A stretch of DNA of 64,000 bases from Phylloscopus collybita (taxonomy: Eukaryota > Chordata > Aves > Passeriformes > Phylloscopidae): NCBI GenBank assembly GCA_027886175.1, contig JAJNNQ010000137.1, positions 33,590,001-33,654,000 of the forward strand, written 5' to 3'. Each line of letters starts with the position of its first letter. Position 1 is the first letter of the stretch. The notes under the pieces were generated by a model. The model was not told where the DNA came from, made no database searches, and saw only the letters and a program-made list of their open reading frames with translations. This document shows, in pieces, positions 47,758 through 60,857 of the stretch. The position numbers and the translations under genes are program-made.

Positions 47758-47876
47758 TACAGATATTTAAAAGATATGTTATTGGGGTTCTTAGCGACAT
47801 GGTCTAGTGGTGGGCTTGGCAGTGCTGGGTTAGAATTCTTTTCCAACTTAAATCATTCTGTGATTATGTGATTCCA
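47758..47876 (+). mobile_element. CR1 LINE 3' fragment, internally deleted
   Basis: Sense-strand CR1 tail: GATATTTAAAAGATATG, TTCTTAGCGACATGGTCTAG, TGGGCTTGGCAGTGCTGGGT, then TTTTCCAACTTAAATCATTC and TGTGATTATGTGATTCC. Compared with the related copy at 49655-49774 it lacks the segment of about 25 bp corresponding to GGTTGGACTTGGTGATCTTA. Confidence 0.85.
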
Positions 47877-49654
47877 TATACAGGATAGAATGAAGAGATT
47901 CAAGACCAAAATATACATAATGATGGTATTTTTTTCATCTTGGTACCTTGATTACAAAGAAGTCCAATACTGATTGATTAAATGACAGACATAGTCACAA
48001 AAACAAGGTGACTGGTTCCTTGAATATTTGGAATATGGTTACTCTCCTTTTGAGCATTAGCCAGTCTGAGTCACAGCTGTGGGACAGGGCCATTCCAAGT
48101 CACCTCATCTAGAAACAGATGAGTCACCGCATCTGTTTCCATTCCCTGTCCTTTTGAAAGGTAGTGCTGCATAAAGAATGAAACCCCATGTTTTAATGTG
48201 TGATCCAGAAGAGAAGATTCGGAGTCAAGACTTCTCGGTTTTCTTAAATTTTCTGAGTAATTGTGCCACTCCTTTAACATAATTTAATTTAATTCCGCTT
48301 TATACTGCAAGCCCCCACAGTGTGATAGCCCTACAAAAAGATAGCACATTTTTTTCTCTGCAAGAAAAGGCCATCTTATAAATGGCACTCAGTCCCTGTG
48401 TGGGTGAGTTTACTCCTGTCAATTAAGAGTTACCATAATAATTAAAGGCAGGTAATACTTTTGGCTTTGTTCTGCACTCTGTACGGACCCAAGCAGGCAA
48501 TGTGGATGCCAAAGGAATGCAAGGTTGATCCTCTTCTGGAAGAGTTTGGGGGAGACTGATACTGTGATAATTAATATTTGGAGAGTACTTTCAGGTGTTT
48601 GAATGAAAGTCATTATGTGCTTTAAGTGCAAGTATTGTTATTTCCTCTTCCTTAATCCTGAGTCTAAGCCTCACTTCAAATTACAGTTCAGCATTACATT
48701 TTAGGTATGAGGGTAGATTTTCAACAAGAAAGTGGGCTTCCTCCATTAAATAGCTGCAGAATAACCTCACCAGGAATCATCTTCTAATTCTGTAGCACAC
48801 AACACAGTGAAGAAAAATACTTTTTTTTTGTCTCTGCTGTTTTGAATTTCTTTTGTGCTAGTTCCCATTTAAAATATAAATGGACCATAGTTTACAATAG
48901 CATTTACAAGTCCCTAAGTGAGATATTCATCAGACTGCAAAGGAGAACCAGGAAAATAAAAATAGAGGGACAAGACCCTCTAATTTGAAAATTGTGACTT
49001 CACAAGCTGTATTGCTTAGTCAGATTGGAATATGCAATTTAATGACTTAAAGATGCAGTAGTGACACTGCTGCTAGAAGAGGAAGAAATCTTTTCAGATC
49101 CAAGAGAATCCAGACATTTTCAGTCTTGAGGGAACCCTGAAATGGGAAACATGGAGGCCTGGGAAGATGAGAGTCTGAACGAAAAAGTCGTATGTTGAGA
49201 AGCATGTAGCTGTGGAGTGGATGCTGATAATGCTGACAGCACTGCTTTGCATTCCTCTGTTGCTCTCTGTTCAGAATGGTCCTGGTTGCACAGAAGATGC
49301 TAATTAGCCTTGCTGTTGCTGTAGGCTGTTGGTGGGATATGATTTCCTTCTTTGCAATACAGTGAGACAAGGAGGCTACTTCTTGGTTGTTTTGATGTTG
49401 CAGTGATTTCATTTCAGGAAGGAAATCTTGCTTCTGCAAAAGGGCAGCCACCAGCCACCCTGTGCTGATGGGAGGGGAAGGTGGATTTATCTCTCAAACA
49501 CAGACATCTCTGGGTTTCATCCTTTTTCTTTCATGGCATAACACTGCACCATTACACCCAAGCTATGGCCTGTCTCACTAGGGTTTTAGATTCTATCATC
49601 CCTTCCCTTTCAGGACAGGTTCCTAGAATATTTAAAAAGTCTATGTATTATCTC

Positions 49655-49774
49655 CGGAGATCTAAAAGACATACAGTTGTGGTCCTTAGGGACCAGTTTA
49701 CTGGTGGACTTGGCAGTGCTGGATTAATGGTTGGACTTGGTGATCTTAGAAGTCTTTTCAATCCTAAATATTGA
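49655..49774 (+). mobile_element. CR1 LINE 3' fragment
   Basis: Sense-strand CR1 tail: GTCCTTAGGGACCAGTTTAC, GTGGACTTGGCAGTGCTGGA, TGGTTGGACTTGGTGATCTT and GTCTTTTCAATCCTAAATAT. It lacks a good terminal ATTCTATG repeat. Same subfamily type as 47758-47876, and the same orientation. Confidence 0.85.
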
Positions 49775-51222
49775 AAACTGGCCTTAATTAGCACTAAAAA
49801 TTGTGTAGCTTCTTCTCTGCATGGCATTTCAGCTTCAAGAGAAGAGCTGGAGAATGCTTCTGATCCAGGAAAACACAGGGACTTGTGATTGGGACACTTA
49901 CATAAGAGATGTGGATTTAAATCTTCATCACATTTGCTAATAGGTAGACCCCCTGTGAACAGTCTTGCTCAGAGATGCTGAGATCCAGGCTGGACCTGAG
50001 CACTGTGAACGGTGCTATGCTCTGTCCTGGTAACTCATAGCTCTGAAGGCTTCTCCAGGGATGGAGCTAGATTTTGAATGGCTGTTAGCTGAAACTTGAA
50101 ATGGAGTGGGAGTTTTAGAGGGGAGGTAAGGCTAGCTGCCTTAGATTATCAATTTTGATCATGTTCAGCTAATTCAACTGAGAGGGCTTGAAGGTTAAAA
50201 AGAAAATACTAGGCAACTGAGGAACTTCCAGAGATAGCTGCAGAGAATAGATGGATCCCACTCTAGTGAAATCTCCTCATACATAAGATGTTAGTTGTTT
50301 GATTTATAGCATGGATGCTGGAATTTCGTTGGCAACAGCTTACTGCAATCTATTTGCATGTGATTTTAATTCTTTCTCCTGCCAATTTAAATTGTATTCC
50401 CTGTTATCATTGCAGGTATTGTAGAGTTTCAGGGGTTGTTTTTGGCAGCTCAGTTATATATCTTTATGAGTGCTATTTCCATAGCAGTTTTAGGAGACTA
50501 GTAATGAATAATGTATGTCTTTATTCTGCTTTTTCTTTTCACTTCTTTAAAATAAACTCTGTTTTCAGTTTGTTTTATTCTACTCTGTCAATCCTGACAA
50601 CTGTTGAACTGTGGAACTGCAGGGTCCAACTTTGATGCTCCTTATGATGATTTAAATAATAGTACTGATAAATTAAATTTTATTGTATATCTGTATTGGT
50701 GTCAGTGGGAATGGCACCTGGTCTGCAGATGTTGGTTTGCTTTGATTAAAAGTCATTTGCCAATGGTGTCAGTCTCCATTTTGGAGACTCAAAGATAATG
50801 AGTGAATTGGCACAATTTAGGGGTTTTACATTCTGTCTGTTCTGAGTAACTGCTGAGAGCTTAAGAGCAGTCAGACTAGGTAGTTTCTGTATGGAGCAGA
50901 ATTCATGACTTTACCTAATATGTTACCCAAATTCATTTTGACTGTTATCAATTATCCTTGCAATTGGAGCCTTTTACAGATGCAATAGAAGCACATATGT
51001 GAGCTTCACTGTTATGATCTTATAAAATTGCATTGTGTTAACATACTGTTAGGGTTGCCATAGTATTCACAGAGAACCCATTCAGGCTCTGGCTGCTTCT
51101 CCTGCTTTGTTTCCTGTTAATGATGCTAAATGCCTTGAGAAATCTGCTTGGGGACCCTCTTTCCATGTTCAACTATTTATTTGGGTTTTGAAAAAAACAT
51201 CTCACGCAATTGACCAAGTACA

Positions 51223-51255
51223 TTGATCCAAATACATATACAGTATTTGGATCAA
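51223..51255. repeat. Perfect 13-bp inverted repeat, 7-nt loop
   Basis: TTGATCCAAATAC (51223-51235), loop ATATACA, then GTATTTGGATCAA (51243-51255), its exact reverse complement. No outward extension. Confidence 0.95.
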
Positions 51256-54200
51256 AGTATTGAATATGTAGAGAAGACAAAGTGCCTTCTGACATGACAC
51301 ACACTGTTGCATTCATTAATGTTCATTAATATTCACAAACTATTTGGAGACATCAGAGGTGTGTGAAGTTTTCAAGGTACTTCTGCAAACTTCCTGGTCA
51401 AGAATGACCATTCAAGCAATTGTTTCATCAAGCTTTACACATAAATCTCATTGAGATAGTAGACTGACAAATGGTCTACCAGTGAGACCCTGGTCTAGTA
51501 GATTGAATATGTAGCCAGGAGATGCATGATAAAATACTAGGTTTGTTGAAGTCAGTGGCCACACTCCTAATGAAATCACTTGCCTGGATTTCAGCCCTTC
51601 TCCCTTTGCCACTAAAGGGATACGTAACTGTGTCTGCTGTTTGGCTGCAAGCTCTATAAATTGTCTGAGTAGCCATGTTTGCACAAAACTCAGGTCATTT
51701 GAGGAAGACCATCTATACATGTTCAACTGAAACTTCATGGTGACTCTTACATAACAAGAACAGTATTTGACTAGATCTGTGAATACAGTAAATTTATTAT
51801 TAATGTCAGCTAAGTTTTGAGCAGTCACCACATGAGTAACAGGTGGGCTGGACTTGTACAGAGATACACACAGAAGATTTTTATCTTTGCTTTTTTAATT
51901 ATAAAGCAACTTGTGTGCCACATAAACAGTAATACTTCTTAAAAGGATAACTTCTTTCTTCTTTCATCATTTCTGTGAATGATTTGAAAGTTCTGTACTG
52001 TAACCTTTAGCAATTTTTTTAAAGATATATAAAGATGTGGTTTTGAAAATGCCTGAATTATCTTGCTTTTTCCACATGCATAATTTTCATTGAGCTGTGG
52101 TCATAGGTAGATACATACTGAGGGTATATTAGTCACTGAAACAAATTCCTTTTAAGGTGAGTCTGTGTAAAGTAGTGCCTCCACTGAAGTGAATCCAATA
52201 GCAAGACTCCAGCTTACTTGGTTGAAGTCAGGATTTCTCTCTCCAAAGGCTTGTAAATATATAAATTAGAAATCCTTTCTTAGTTATGCTAAGAAAAAAA
52301 CCCCACCTATTATGGTTTTGAGTAAGGGAAAGAATTTGCCCTTTAATCTGCAGTTTGTCTTGAGGGAGAAGGTTTTGCACATTGTATTTTTTGTTTAAAC
52401 TAGAACATAGCCTTTACTTAAAAGACAATATCCATTGCCCAGAGAACAACAAAAAGAAATTATGCTACAGCTGAAGTTCACACATTAGCACAGAAACGTT
52501 TTAAAATTATATTCCTAATAATAATTTTGCTCCAAGCAGAAAGGTACTTTATCTCTTTCAGTGTTCATTTCAGGAAGAAGGTCTCAGTACCTTTGCAGGC
52601 AAACCAGATGCAATTGCTTCCAAAAAAGATTATGTTAATTCCATTGTGCCATATCACAAAAAAGGCTATTTACGGGAGAAGTTAAAGTCATCATGATCTT
52701 TTTGCATAATTATAAATCACTGTGGTTTTCTTTGCATGGTGAAAATTTCAATTAGTAATTATGTAATGTCCTAGAGCAAGTTTTGTGCATTGCAAAGCTC
52801 CGTACACCTTTCTTCAGATCCCTGAAGCCATTATCTTGAGTGTACAATAAATGAGAAGCAGAACTGTAGTGATTTATTTAGCTTTCTCTTTTTTTTTATG
52901 TGTTAGTTTTCAGAAAAGCTTTTAGTGACCTTAAAACAGAACAAAAGTGGAGAGATTCTGTCCTTTCTTATACTTTGCACAAGTATAGAAGCACAAGTGA
53001 ACATAGATGTATTCATTCTGTGTTTGTCTTCTCTGGATGAACATTTGAATCCATAGCTTGCCTGCTCTCCTCATTGAGGGCTGCATAAATGTCATGGATA
53101 GAAACTTTGAAAAAAGTTCTCATTTTCAGTAATTCAAACATGATCAGGCTGTTGAAAAATTTAAAAGGATATTTATTTAGTCTTAAAAAATGCGTGATGG
53201 TTTATTTGGAAGATATCTAACAAAATAAACGTCTAATCCAAGACTAACTATGAGAATATGAGCATTATGAGAAATCGGAGGTAACCTTTGAGAAAATCAA
53301 ACAGTAAAGAGTAGAAGACAGGCAAAAAGAAGGAACAAAGATCTTACTCTGTAAGACCTAGAGTAGTGGGGAATTGTCACTTTTGGATTCTTAGATGGAA
53401 TTTGATCTCACCAGCTGTCAGCTCAGTTGTGTCCCATGTGCTAGTATCAGAGTTTTCAGTGTGAGCAAGTGTCTAAGTTATCCATTTCTTATTTTGCATA
53501 CCTTTCATAGTCCCTCTGCCTCTTGCAGTCTAGGAAACTGAAAGGAAAAATAGTTTTTCTTCTTTCAGAAACAAAGGTGATGTGTAAAGCTCTTCTGTTT
53601 ACAGCAGTTATGCTCTGTATATCAAGGGTCAGGGTAACTTTCTCAGTACCTGGGTTAGATAACAGTTAAGGAGGTTACATTCCTCTTAGGATTCTGTTGC
53701 TCAGCCAGGTACCTGGGGGTCTCCTAGTAACTAGTTCATTATGGTTATCTTGCTTTATTGGAGACAGAATAGCCAGACCCTAGAGACAAAAACCATGCTT
53801 GAGGAGGAGGGCAGAATCATGGGAAGTTTGAACGCAGTTCAAAATCACTTTGTTCCCTTCATATCCTGTCTTAAGCTTATGTGTCTGATTTTGCACTTTC
53901 AGAGAGTGCAAAGAGTTGGACCCACAACTTGTGATTTAAACTGCTGCTGACATCAAGATTGAATTTGGGTGGCAACACATCAGCACCATGAATGACTTAT
54001 AAATAAAACAGAAAATTTAAGGGACATTTTCATACTTGGCTCAAGTGAAAAGTGGAGATATTTTTTGTGCAGATGGAAATGTCCATGCCCACTGAGGTGC
54101 AGTGTTGTCTTTGCTAATCTCAGATATATTTCTGTTTGAGCGTGGATTTTCTCCTTTGCACAGTGGTTCTCCTTCTAGGCAGTCTGTCAGTGAAGTCATA

Positions 54201-57200
54201 GCCCCACAGCTGACATCATAGTCTATAATCACGGAAAGTATTGCAATCTCACAAATACAGTCTCTGAATGGTGAGAAAATGAGCTGTAAGACAGGAAGTT
54301 GCTGTTTAAACTCAAACCAATGGCAATTATCAGAAACAGAGAAAGTAATAAGACAGTTCTGTAGGGCCAAACTGATCTTTGGTGTAGTATTGCTGAAAGC
54401 ACTTGAGTTACCCCAGGGAGGAACTTACCCCCTGCATCTGGAACGATTTGATGGCGAGCATAGGGAGGAAGTGAATTTACGCTCCAGTTTAATACATTGG
54501 AAAGTTTTCCCTTGTCTGAAAGTCTTTCTTTATCTCTGAATTTCCTGGCTTTTGTGGATTTATACTAGATCTTTAATGTTATTTCAATGTATTTTTTTCT
54601 GCTGTTTGATGTCTTTTGAGTTGTTTTTACAGATATATATTTAATGAAAGAAAAAGCTGTCTTCCATTAAGGAGGTTGCAAAGCTTTTGTGAACACTGAA
54701 TAGCTACCAAACGCAAGGTGTCTCCTTTTTTCAGATTGGTGGTTGTTACTTGTGTGGCTGAAACATTCATTTCAACAAGAAAATGCAAGTATCTCCTAAA
54801 GAACATTTTAGCACCTCTTTTCCAAAGCTAAATATTACTGCAATTTTTACTTTTTTTACCAAAGGATTACCTCACCAACTCTGTGTGCAGAGAGTTGGTA
54901 ACCTCTTAAAATTAGTGATCTGCAGTATAAATAGAACATCAATACTTTGTGCTTGCCAAACCTTGACAAATAATTATTTGTAAGACACATGGAAAAATGG
55001 AGTAAGTTACGTGTTGTACCTATATGCAAGTTTCTCACCCTTATTCAGAAGATACCAGAATTCCCTGTTCTAAGCCTGGTAGGGGGCAGAGATATTGTAC
55101 AGTCAGGCCATGGGGACTGAAGGCTTTTGAGGATGCAAGTGAATGAAGGGTGTCTGTGCACAAGGCAGATTCCCAACAGAAACAGAACTGGGCTCTCCCT
55201 CACTTGCATGGTCTTCCAAGTCTATGGCATTTCCCCAGTTGTGTCATGGTGTAAGAGAACAAGGGGCAAGGGCCACAAGTTTCAGCAAGGGGAATTTCCA
55301 TGTAGCAAGGTAAAGAAATCCACCATAGAAGAGGGTAAGCAGGGGACATACTCTTTAGAGAGGCTGAGGAATCTCCCTCCTTGAAGAACGGTCAGGCCTA
55401 CCTGATCTAACTTCTGATTTAGAAGTCAGCCTAGCTTTGAGTAGAAGGTTAGAGGAGATAAGTGCCAGGCACCTTTCAAAACAAAATTTAGATGCTTTTA
55501 TGCTATACCTGTCAACGTATTTGAGACTGTTGTATCTCAAATATTTTAATGACAGAAATGCCACAAAGATATACTTCCTTCTTCATCAGTAGTGAAATGG
55601 CAGGTATTTGAGTAAAACCTGTTTTACTTACAGGTTTTCTTTAGTGGCACATCAGTTCTGGAATGAATAGTAGAGTTGCCCCAGCTTTTCTTTAGCTACC
55701 CATCTCACTCGGTGCTAAGTCAAGGGAGGAGGACTAAGAACCTTAATTCTGGAAAGTTTTGGTGAGAGCCAGATGACGTCCCAGTACTGTGTGTTCTCTT
55801 TGCTTCTGAGAGAAAGAGATTTCTCCCCATTATTAAATGGATTTTTACCGCTTGTGCTGCGAATCCGCTGCTTTTTGGCTTAAACAAAGGTGAAAGGCAA
55901 TTTCATCTGTGCTTCTGCTGTGTTACATTGAAGAGCAGAACCAGGGGACAAAAATCTATCCAAGCAGCCTGTCCTTGTTTTGCGAGCGGTAGGGCAGGGC
56001 ACATGCCAGAAAGCTGTGCTCTTGGCAGTCCCCCCAGAGGCCTGTGAGGGGAAGAACCTGGGGACAGCACGTGGATGGACTATGAAGATGGGAGAGCAGC
56101 ATTGATCTGTTCCTGTGGCAGGATGAGCTACAAAGGTAGAAGACAACTTCTACTCTTCTTGTTTCTCTACTGCACTTGTTGAGGTATTCCATGTATGTGC
56201 AATGACAGGCTACACTTCTGTGCTGTGCAGGAGAGGGGCAGCTTGTCATTGCGTCAGGAGAGCATGAACTGGCATGGCTACCACCAAGCTCCAGGAGCTG
56301 TCTGGGTGGCAATCAAAGCACAGTTAGCTCTGGGTTCTCTGTAGCCCACAGCACTTTAGGCCTGCAGAGGGGAAGTGCTCCCATGTGCATGGGCTGCACA
56401 CCCCATACTGACAGCCACAGCCCATTTAGCCACAAGCTCTCTCCTCTGCTCTGACCTCACCTGCTACAGCTGACTGATGGATCTGCCACTCCACTGCTGC
56501 AAATGGCTGCTGCCAGACTGGGACAGGGAGGTTGCAGTGGTCAGTGATCTGATTTGAAAGGTCCTTGCTCACACCCTATCAGGCAAAAGTTTCAGCTGAA
56601 AGCTTATACCTGTACTGCCGTGTTGACCCTGCAGCTGGCCAACTTGGCCGTATCCTGTGACTTAGTGCACCCATGTGACTTGCCAAAGAGAGAGAGTTCA
56701 CCAGTCTGAGCTTCAGGCTGTTTCATGGCAAAGATGTATGGGTACCAGTTGGTCTGATGGATGTTTCAGCAGGCAGGAACCATGAGGAGTCGGTTTTAAT
56801 TTGGTCTGAAGTCCATCAAGGAGCTTATTTTGACCGTTTGGCCAAATGCATTGTTTTCTGGGGGAAAACATTATCCATCCATAGATTAGTTGTTTGTTTC
56901 TCTTTTTAGAAAGAGAGAGAAGCATAAGGTTCACAGTAGTTTGAAAGCAAGGTCCTGTGTTCTATATCTTATCAAAACATAGCAAATATATTCCTAGCTA
57001 GTAGATTTTCTGAATGTTGCCCCTAGACCAAAAGTCATGAAGAAAAATTCTTCTGTCCCTGGTCTGTGTCACCACTGTGTGAACATATGTCATAGATCAG
57101 GTCTGGAGGAAAGTTTTTGTTTTACTTTTTTTTATTTCTGTGAATACTTGCAGTAAAACTTTTTTAACAGTTCATCTGTTCAACTTGTTTATTCCCTACT

Positions 57201-58341
57201 TGCAGTTTTACTAATCCTTATTTTTTGTGACATCATAATGATTTCCACAGCAACCAGTTGTGAGACTGAAAACAAAGGTTTATGACTTCAGGTGCAGAAT
57301 GAACAGACAAACTCTTAAGAAACAGGTTTTCAGACAAATGATCCTATTAATAAAGAATAAGAGGGTTGGGTAAAAATCCCCAAACAGATGATGTGCAGTA
57401 CTGACAGAGGTGATTCAAGCTGGACTGTTGTTAGGATTTCCTGTGAGACTATAGTATTGTTTGAAGGCCATAAAAATACATGAATCTGCAAGAAATTATT
57501 TTTTCATCTCTTTAGAAATGGTCAAGGTTCTATTTAAAGTGGCTGTGTTTGTCAGAACAAAGTTACCTTCTGACTTGTGTGCTGTTTCAGAAAAACACAA
57601 GTCCTCAAGGTATAACTGTAATTGAAAAAGACACTATTTTTTCCTTAAGGACTTTGTTTGGAGTGTGATCCATGTGTATGTGAGATCCATAATGTGTTTC
57701 TTGCAAAAAGCTTCCTCAGATAATCAGCAGCAAACATTTCTAATGAACTTCATTGCATCATAGTTGGAATGCAGGGACATGGTGAAGGAACTGTACTAGC
57801 AGTAATTTCATGCTTGACAATGTTTCCTACGTCCAACTTCACTTTTGGATTTACAGGTCTTTCATTTCTGCTGCTTAGTGGGACTCATAAACCCTACTTG
57901 AAGGAGCAATGAGTCCTTCTCGGTGCTGAGGACTGTCCCCCTTAAGGTTCCTACCAAGCAGACAGATGTTTAATTCCTCCCCAATACACTGGAGCTGTTA
58001 GTTTAAGGAAGACGGGAGATGCAGGAGCGAGTCCATGAGAACCAAGTAGTTTCTGCATCCATGCATATGTGCATATCCCTGTAGTCCTTGTTCTTCTTCC
58101 TTGGGCAGTGTGTTGGGAAAGCTTACAAATCACAGCAGTTTTGTGATCTTGTTTCTTAAGCTTCTTCCTGGCTTCTGACAGAGATGGAAACCTGTCTGTG
58201 TTCCTGCTTCGGCCTTGGTTCAAGACTCTGCAGAGTTCATGGCCTCCACTCTGTCTGGTGCCTCTCACCCTTCAACCACTTCATCTCCTTGTGGGAGCAA
58301 TCTTCTCCCCCTACCCTGTCTCTGGGCATTTTAATCAAAGA

Positions 58342-58363
58342 GCTATTCCTGAAAAGGAATAGC
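58342..58363. repeat. 9-bp inverted repeat, 4-nt loop
   Basis: GCTATTCCT, GAAA, AGGAATAGC. A short perfect hairpin with a GNRA-type loop. At this length it could be chance. Confidence 0.85.
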
Positions 58364-60739
58364 AAGTTTGTGGAGATTGCATTAAATGGGCAGCATATCC
58401 TGTGTGGAGCTTTCTTCTCGCTATGCTTTTTCTTCAGTTGTTCATATACCAGACCTCAAGGCAGGATTCATATTTATTGGAGTGTCAATTAATAAAGTTA
58501 CAGTAGGTCTTGCTTTATTTAATTGTGTTTTTCAGGCATCTTTGTCTTATCCTTGTTTCCCTCTTCTGATAACAACAGGAGGGATTTCTGTGTGGGCCAC
58601 TAGTTGTAACTCAAAATAAAATTTCCAAATTTCCTTTCCCTTATAGTTTCCCACAGGCACTATTTCTTAGTTTCTCTGAAATACTTCCCCTAGGATTTGT
58701 GTCTTTTCTCCCCTTTAGCATTTCAAAGTTTGGACAGGGATTCTCTGCTTCCTGGAGTTTTAATAATTACATCCTCTGTGCCAAGCTATGGCCTGTTAAT
58801 GGAGTCATGCGCACTGGGTTTCTTACAGGAATTTTCTGTTTGCTGCTTCCAAAGCAGCAGAAAGTCTTCTCACAACTGGTATTGGAGTAAGAACAACAAA
58901 TGCTCTGGGCTTCTCCTGAGCAGCAGAAGTGGCTGGGAGGGACTGCTAAGTCTTGATTTCTCCATCCTGAGGAAACAACCAGTGTAGGTTCGCTCTTCAT
59001 TTTGATGAGACAAGATGAGAACAGTCCTTCTGGGGAGTGGGACGTATTGTCCATAACATTTAAATCATATTTCACGTGTAAACCTTACAATTTTTTTGTC
59101 AAGATGATACCTTTTCCCTTTTGAACAGTAAGGCTTTTTTGGTAGCTTTGTCCTCCATACAGTTTCTTCAGGTGCTTGAAAATTAATTTTGTATGAAGGT
59201 GAATGTACTAGATTGTTGCAGAGATACTGACAGCTTTTCAGGGATAATGGAGTATTTTCAGTTTGTGTGGGTGATATTCAGCTAACTAGGATAGATTTGA
59301 GGTGATTACTTTCTTTTCCTCAATGAGTAATGAGTCAAGATGAGAGGTGATCAGCTATCCCTTGAGCTGTCTCTGTGGTCTGAATATAAAGCCATACCAT
59401 GAAGAAATGAGAAGATTAGTTGTGAGGTCCTTGTTTTATTCTTCTTCCCCCTGTTGCCTATCATGTTTTCCCTTTTGTCCTCTGGGCCAGGTCTTCCAGC
59501 CCTGCTGCAGGTTGCTGTAGGCCTCTCTTTGCAGCCCTCTTTCAGTTAAGTAAATCTGATGTAGGGAAATGGTGCTCCTAGAAATATTTACCCGAGTGAA
59601 TATCTTGCTTTCCCTGGGCCTTGTAGACAAAGGAGCAAATCCTTCAGCTTTGGGAGGAAATGTCCAAACATCAACAGTTGGTGTCTGCTGAGGTTTTTGT
59701 ATGCCAGAAGGAACAAAATTGATAAAACACCAACCTGTTGCAATTATCAGATACTTAGAAAACCTATGGTTGTCAGAGGATAAATGCAAACACTCTGCAT
59801 TCCTGGTCCAGAAGTGCTCCCGCTGCAATTTTTGTGGAGTCACTCATCTTTATTCGCACTGAGCAGTAGTTCAGTCATGCTGTGGGTGGTTATTTTAGTC
59901 TCAATTTCACAGTAACTGTACCTGGAATGATTACACCAGCAACAATGTGAAACATCTTCATGCAGATGGCAGCAATGGGGGGCAGCAGGCTGGAATCTTC
60001 CATACCCCACCTCCGCTGCAGCCCTGCTGCACATCGGGGCTTCCCACAGCTGGGAGTACTTAACTCACAGCCTCCAAGTAAGTAGCTTCTATTTAATTTT
60101 GAGCACCAGAATATCTCTGCTAAAATAGAAGCTGAATTTCCTGAAGCTTGTGGAGCTTGTGGAGGATTGGAGACAAACATATTCACTGGGAGGTCTAAGC
60201 ATTAAAAAAGTTGAGATGAGTCTCATGTTCTGGGTTTGACTTTTTTTAGCCTCTCCTTATCTGATTTTCTTTCTTCAATGAGTATTTTATTCCATTAGCC
60301 TTGGAGAGGAGGACTTCCAGAGACTGATGGGAATGTGTTTTTGTTTTCATTCAGTTAAATATTCTTCAAATGTTACATATGTAAAACATCCATGGCTGAG
60401 AGTGTACTGTAGTATATTTATGTAACTTGCAAAAATACTTAAGGGGCCTCAGTCTTTTTGTAACACCTGAATAATGCCTTTGTTTGAAGAAGTCAGGAGG
60501 TTATGAGTGGCTGTGGTGAGGTGTTGTGTAAGGATCAGTCAGATCTGATTTGGTCAGAATGAAATGGTGAATAAGAAGTCAGAAAGAGATACCAACTGGA
60601 TGCCACCTGAGAAAAAAGAGATTGACCAGTATGTAGCTTGTGAGATTCTTTGAAGTGCCTGTATTTGAGCAACTTTTCTAAATACAGATACACTCAAACA
60701 TTCAAACCAAAGAAGTTCCAAGGCAAACAGTTTTTAATA

Positions 60740-60857
60740 TTGATAATAGAAAATATTAATATAACAGAAATAGAAAATATTGAATTGTCTATATAAAATT
60801 AAATTTTATTTAATTACATACAAATAGAAAATACTAAATAATATAGAAAATACTATT
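60740..60857 (+). repeat. A/T-rich imperfect repeat (ATAGAAAATA units)
   Basis: The motif ATAGAAAATA recurs four times (near 60746, 60770, 60825 and 60844) in otherwise AT-only sequence, with an 8-bp inverted repeat AATTAAAT/ATTTAATT between copies. Probably a decayed local duplication. AT-hook proteins favour such sequence, but no function is inferred. Confidence 0.55.

Noticed and set aside
57251..57280. CAG|CAACCAGTTGTGAG.. as HMGA2 exon 4
   Set aside because: Only partly resembles the expected PQQVVQKKPAQ exon. The translation diverges after a few residues, while exon 4 is strongly conserved, and no donor follows at the right length.
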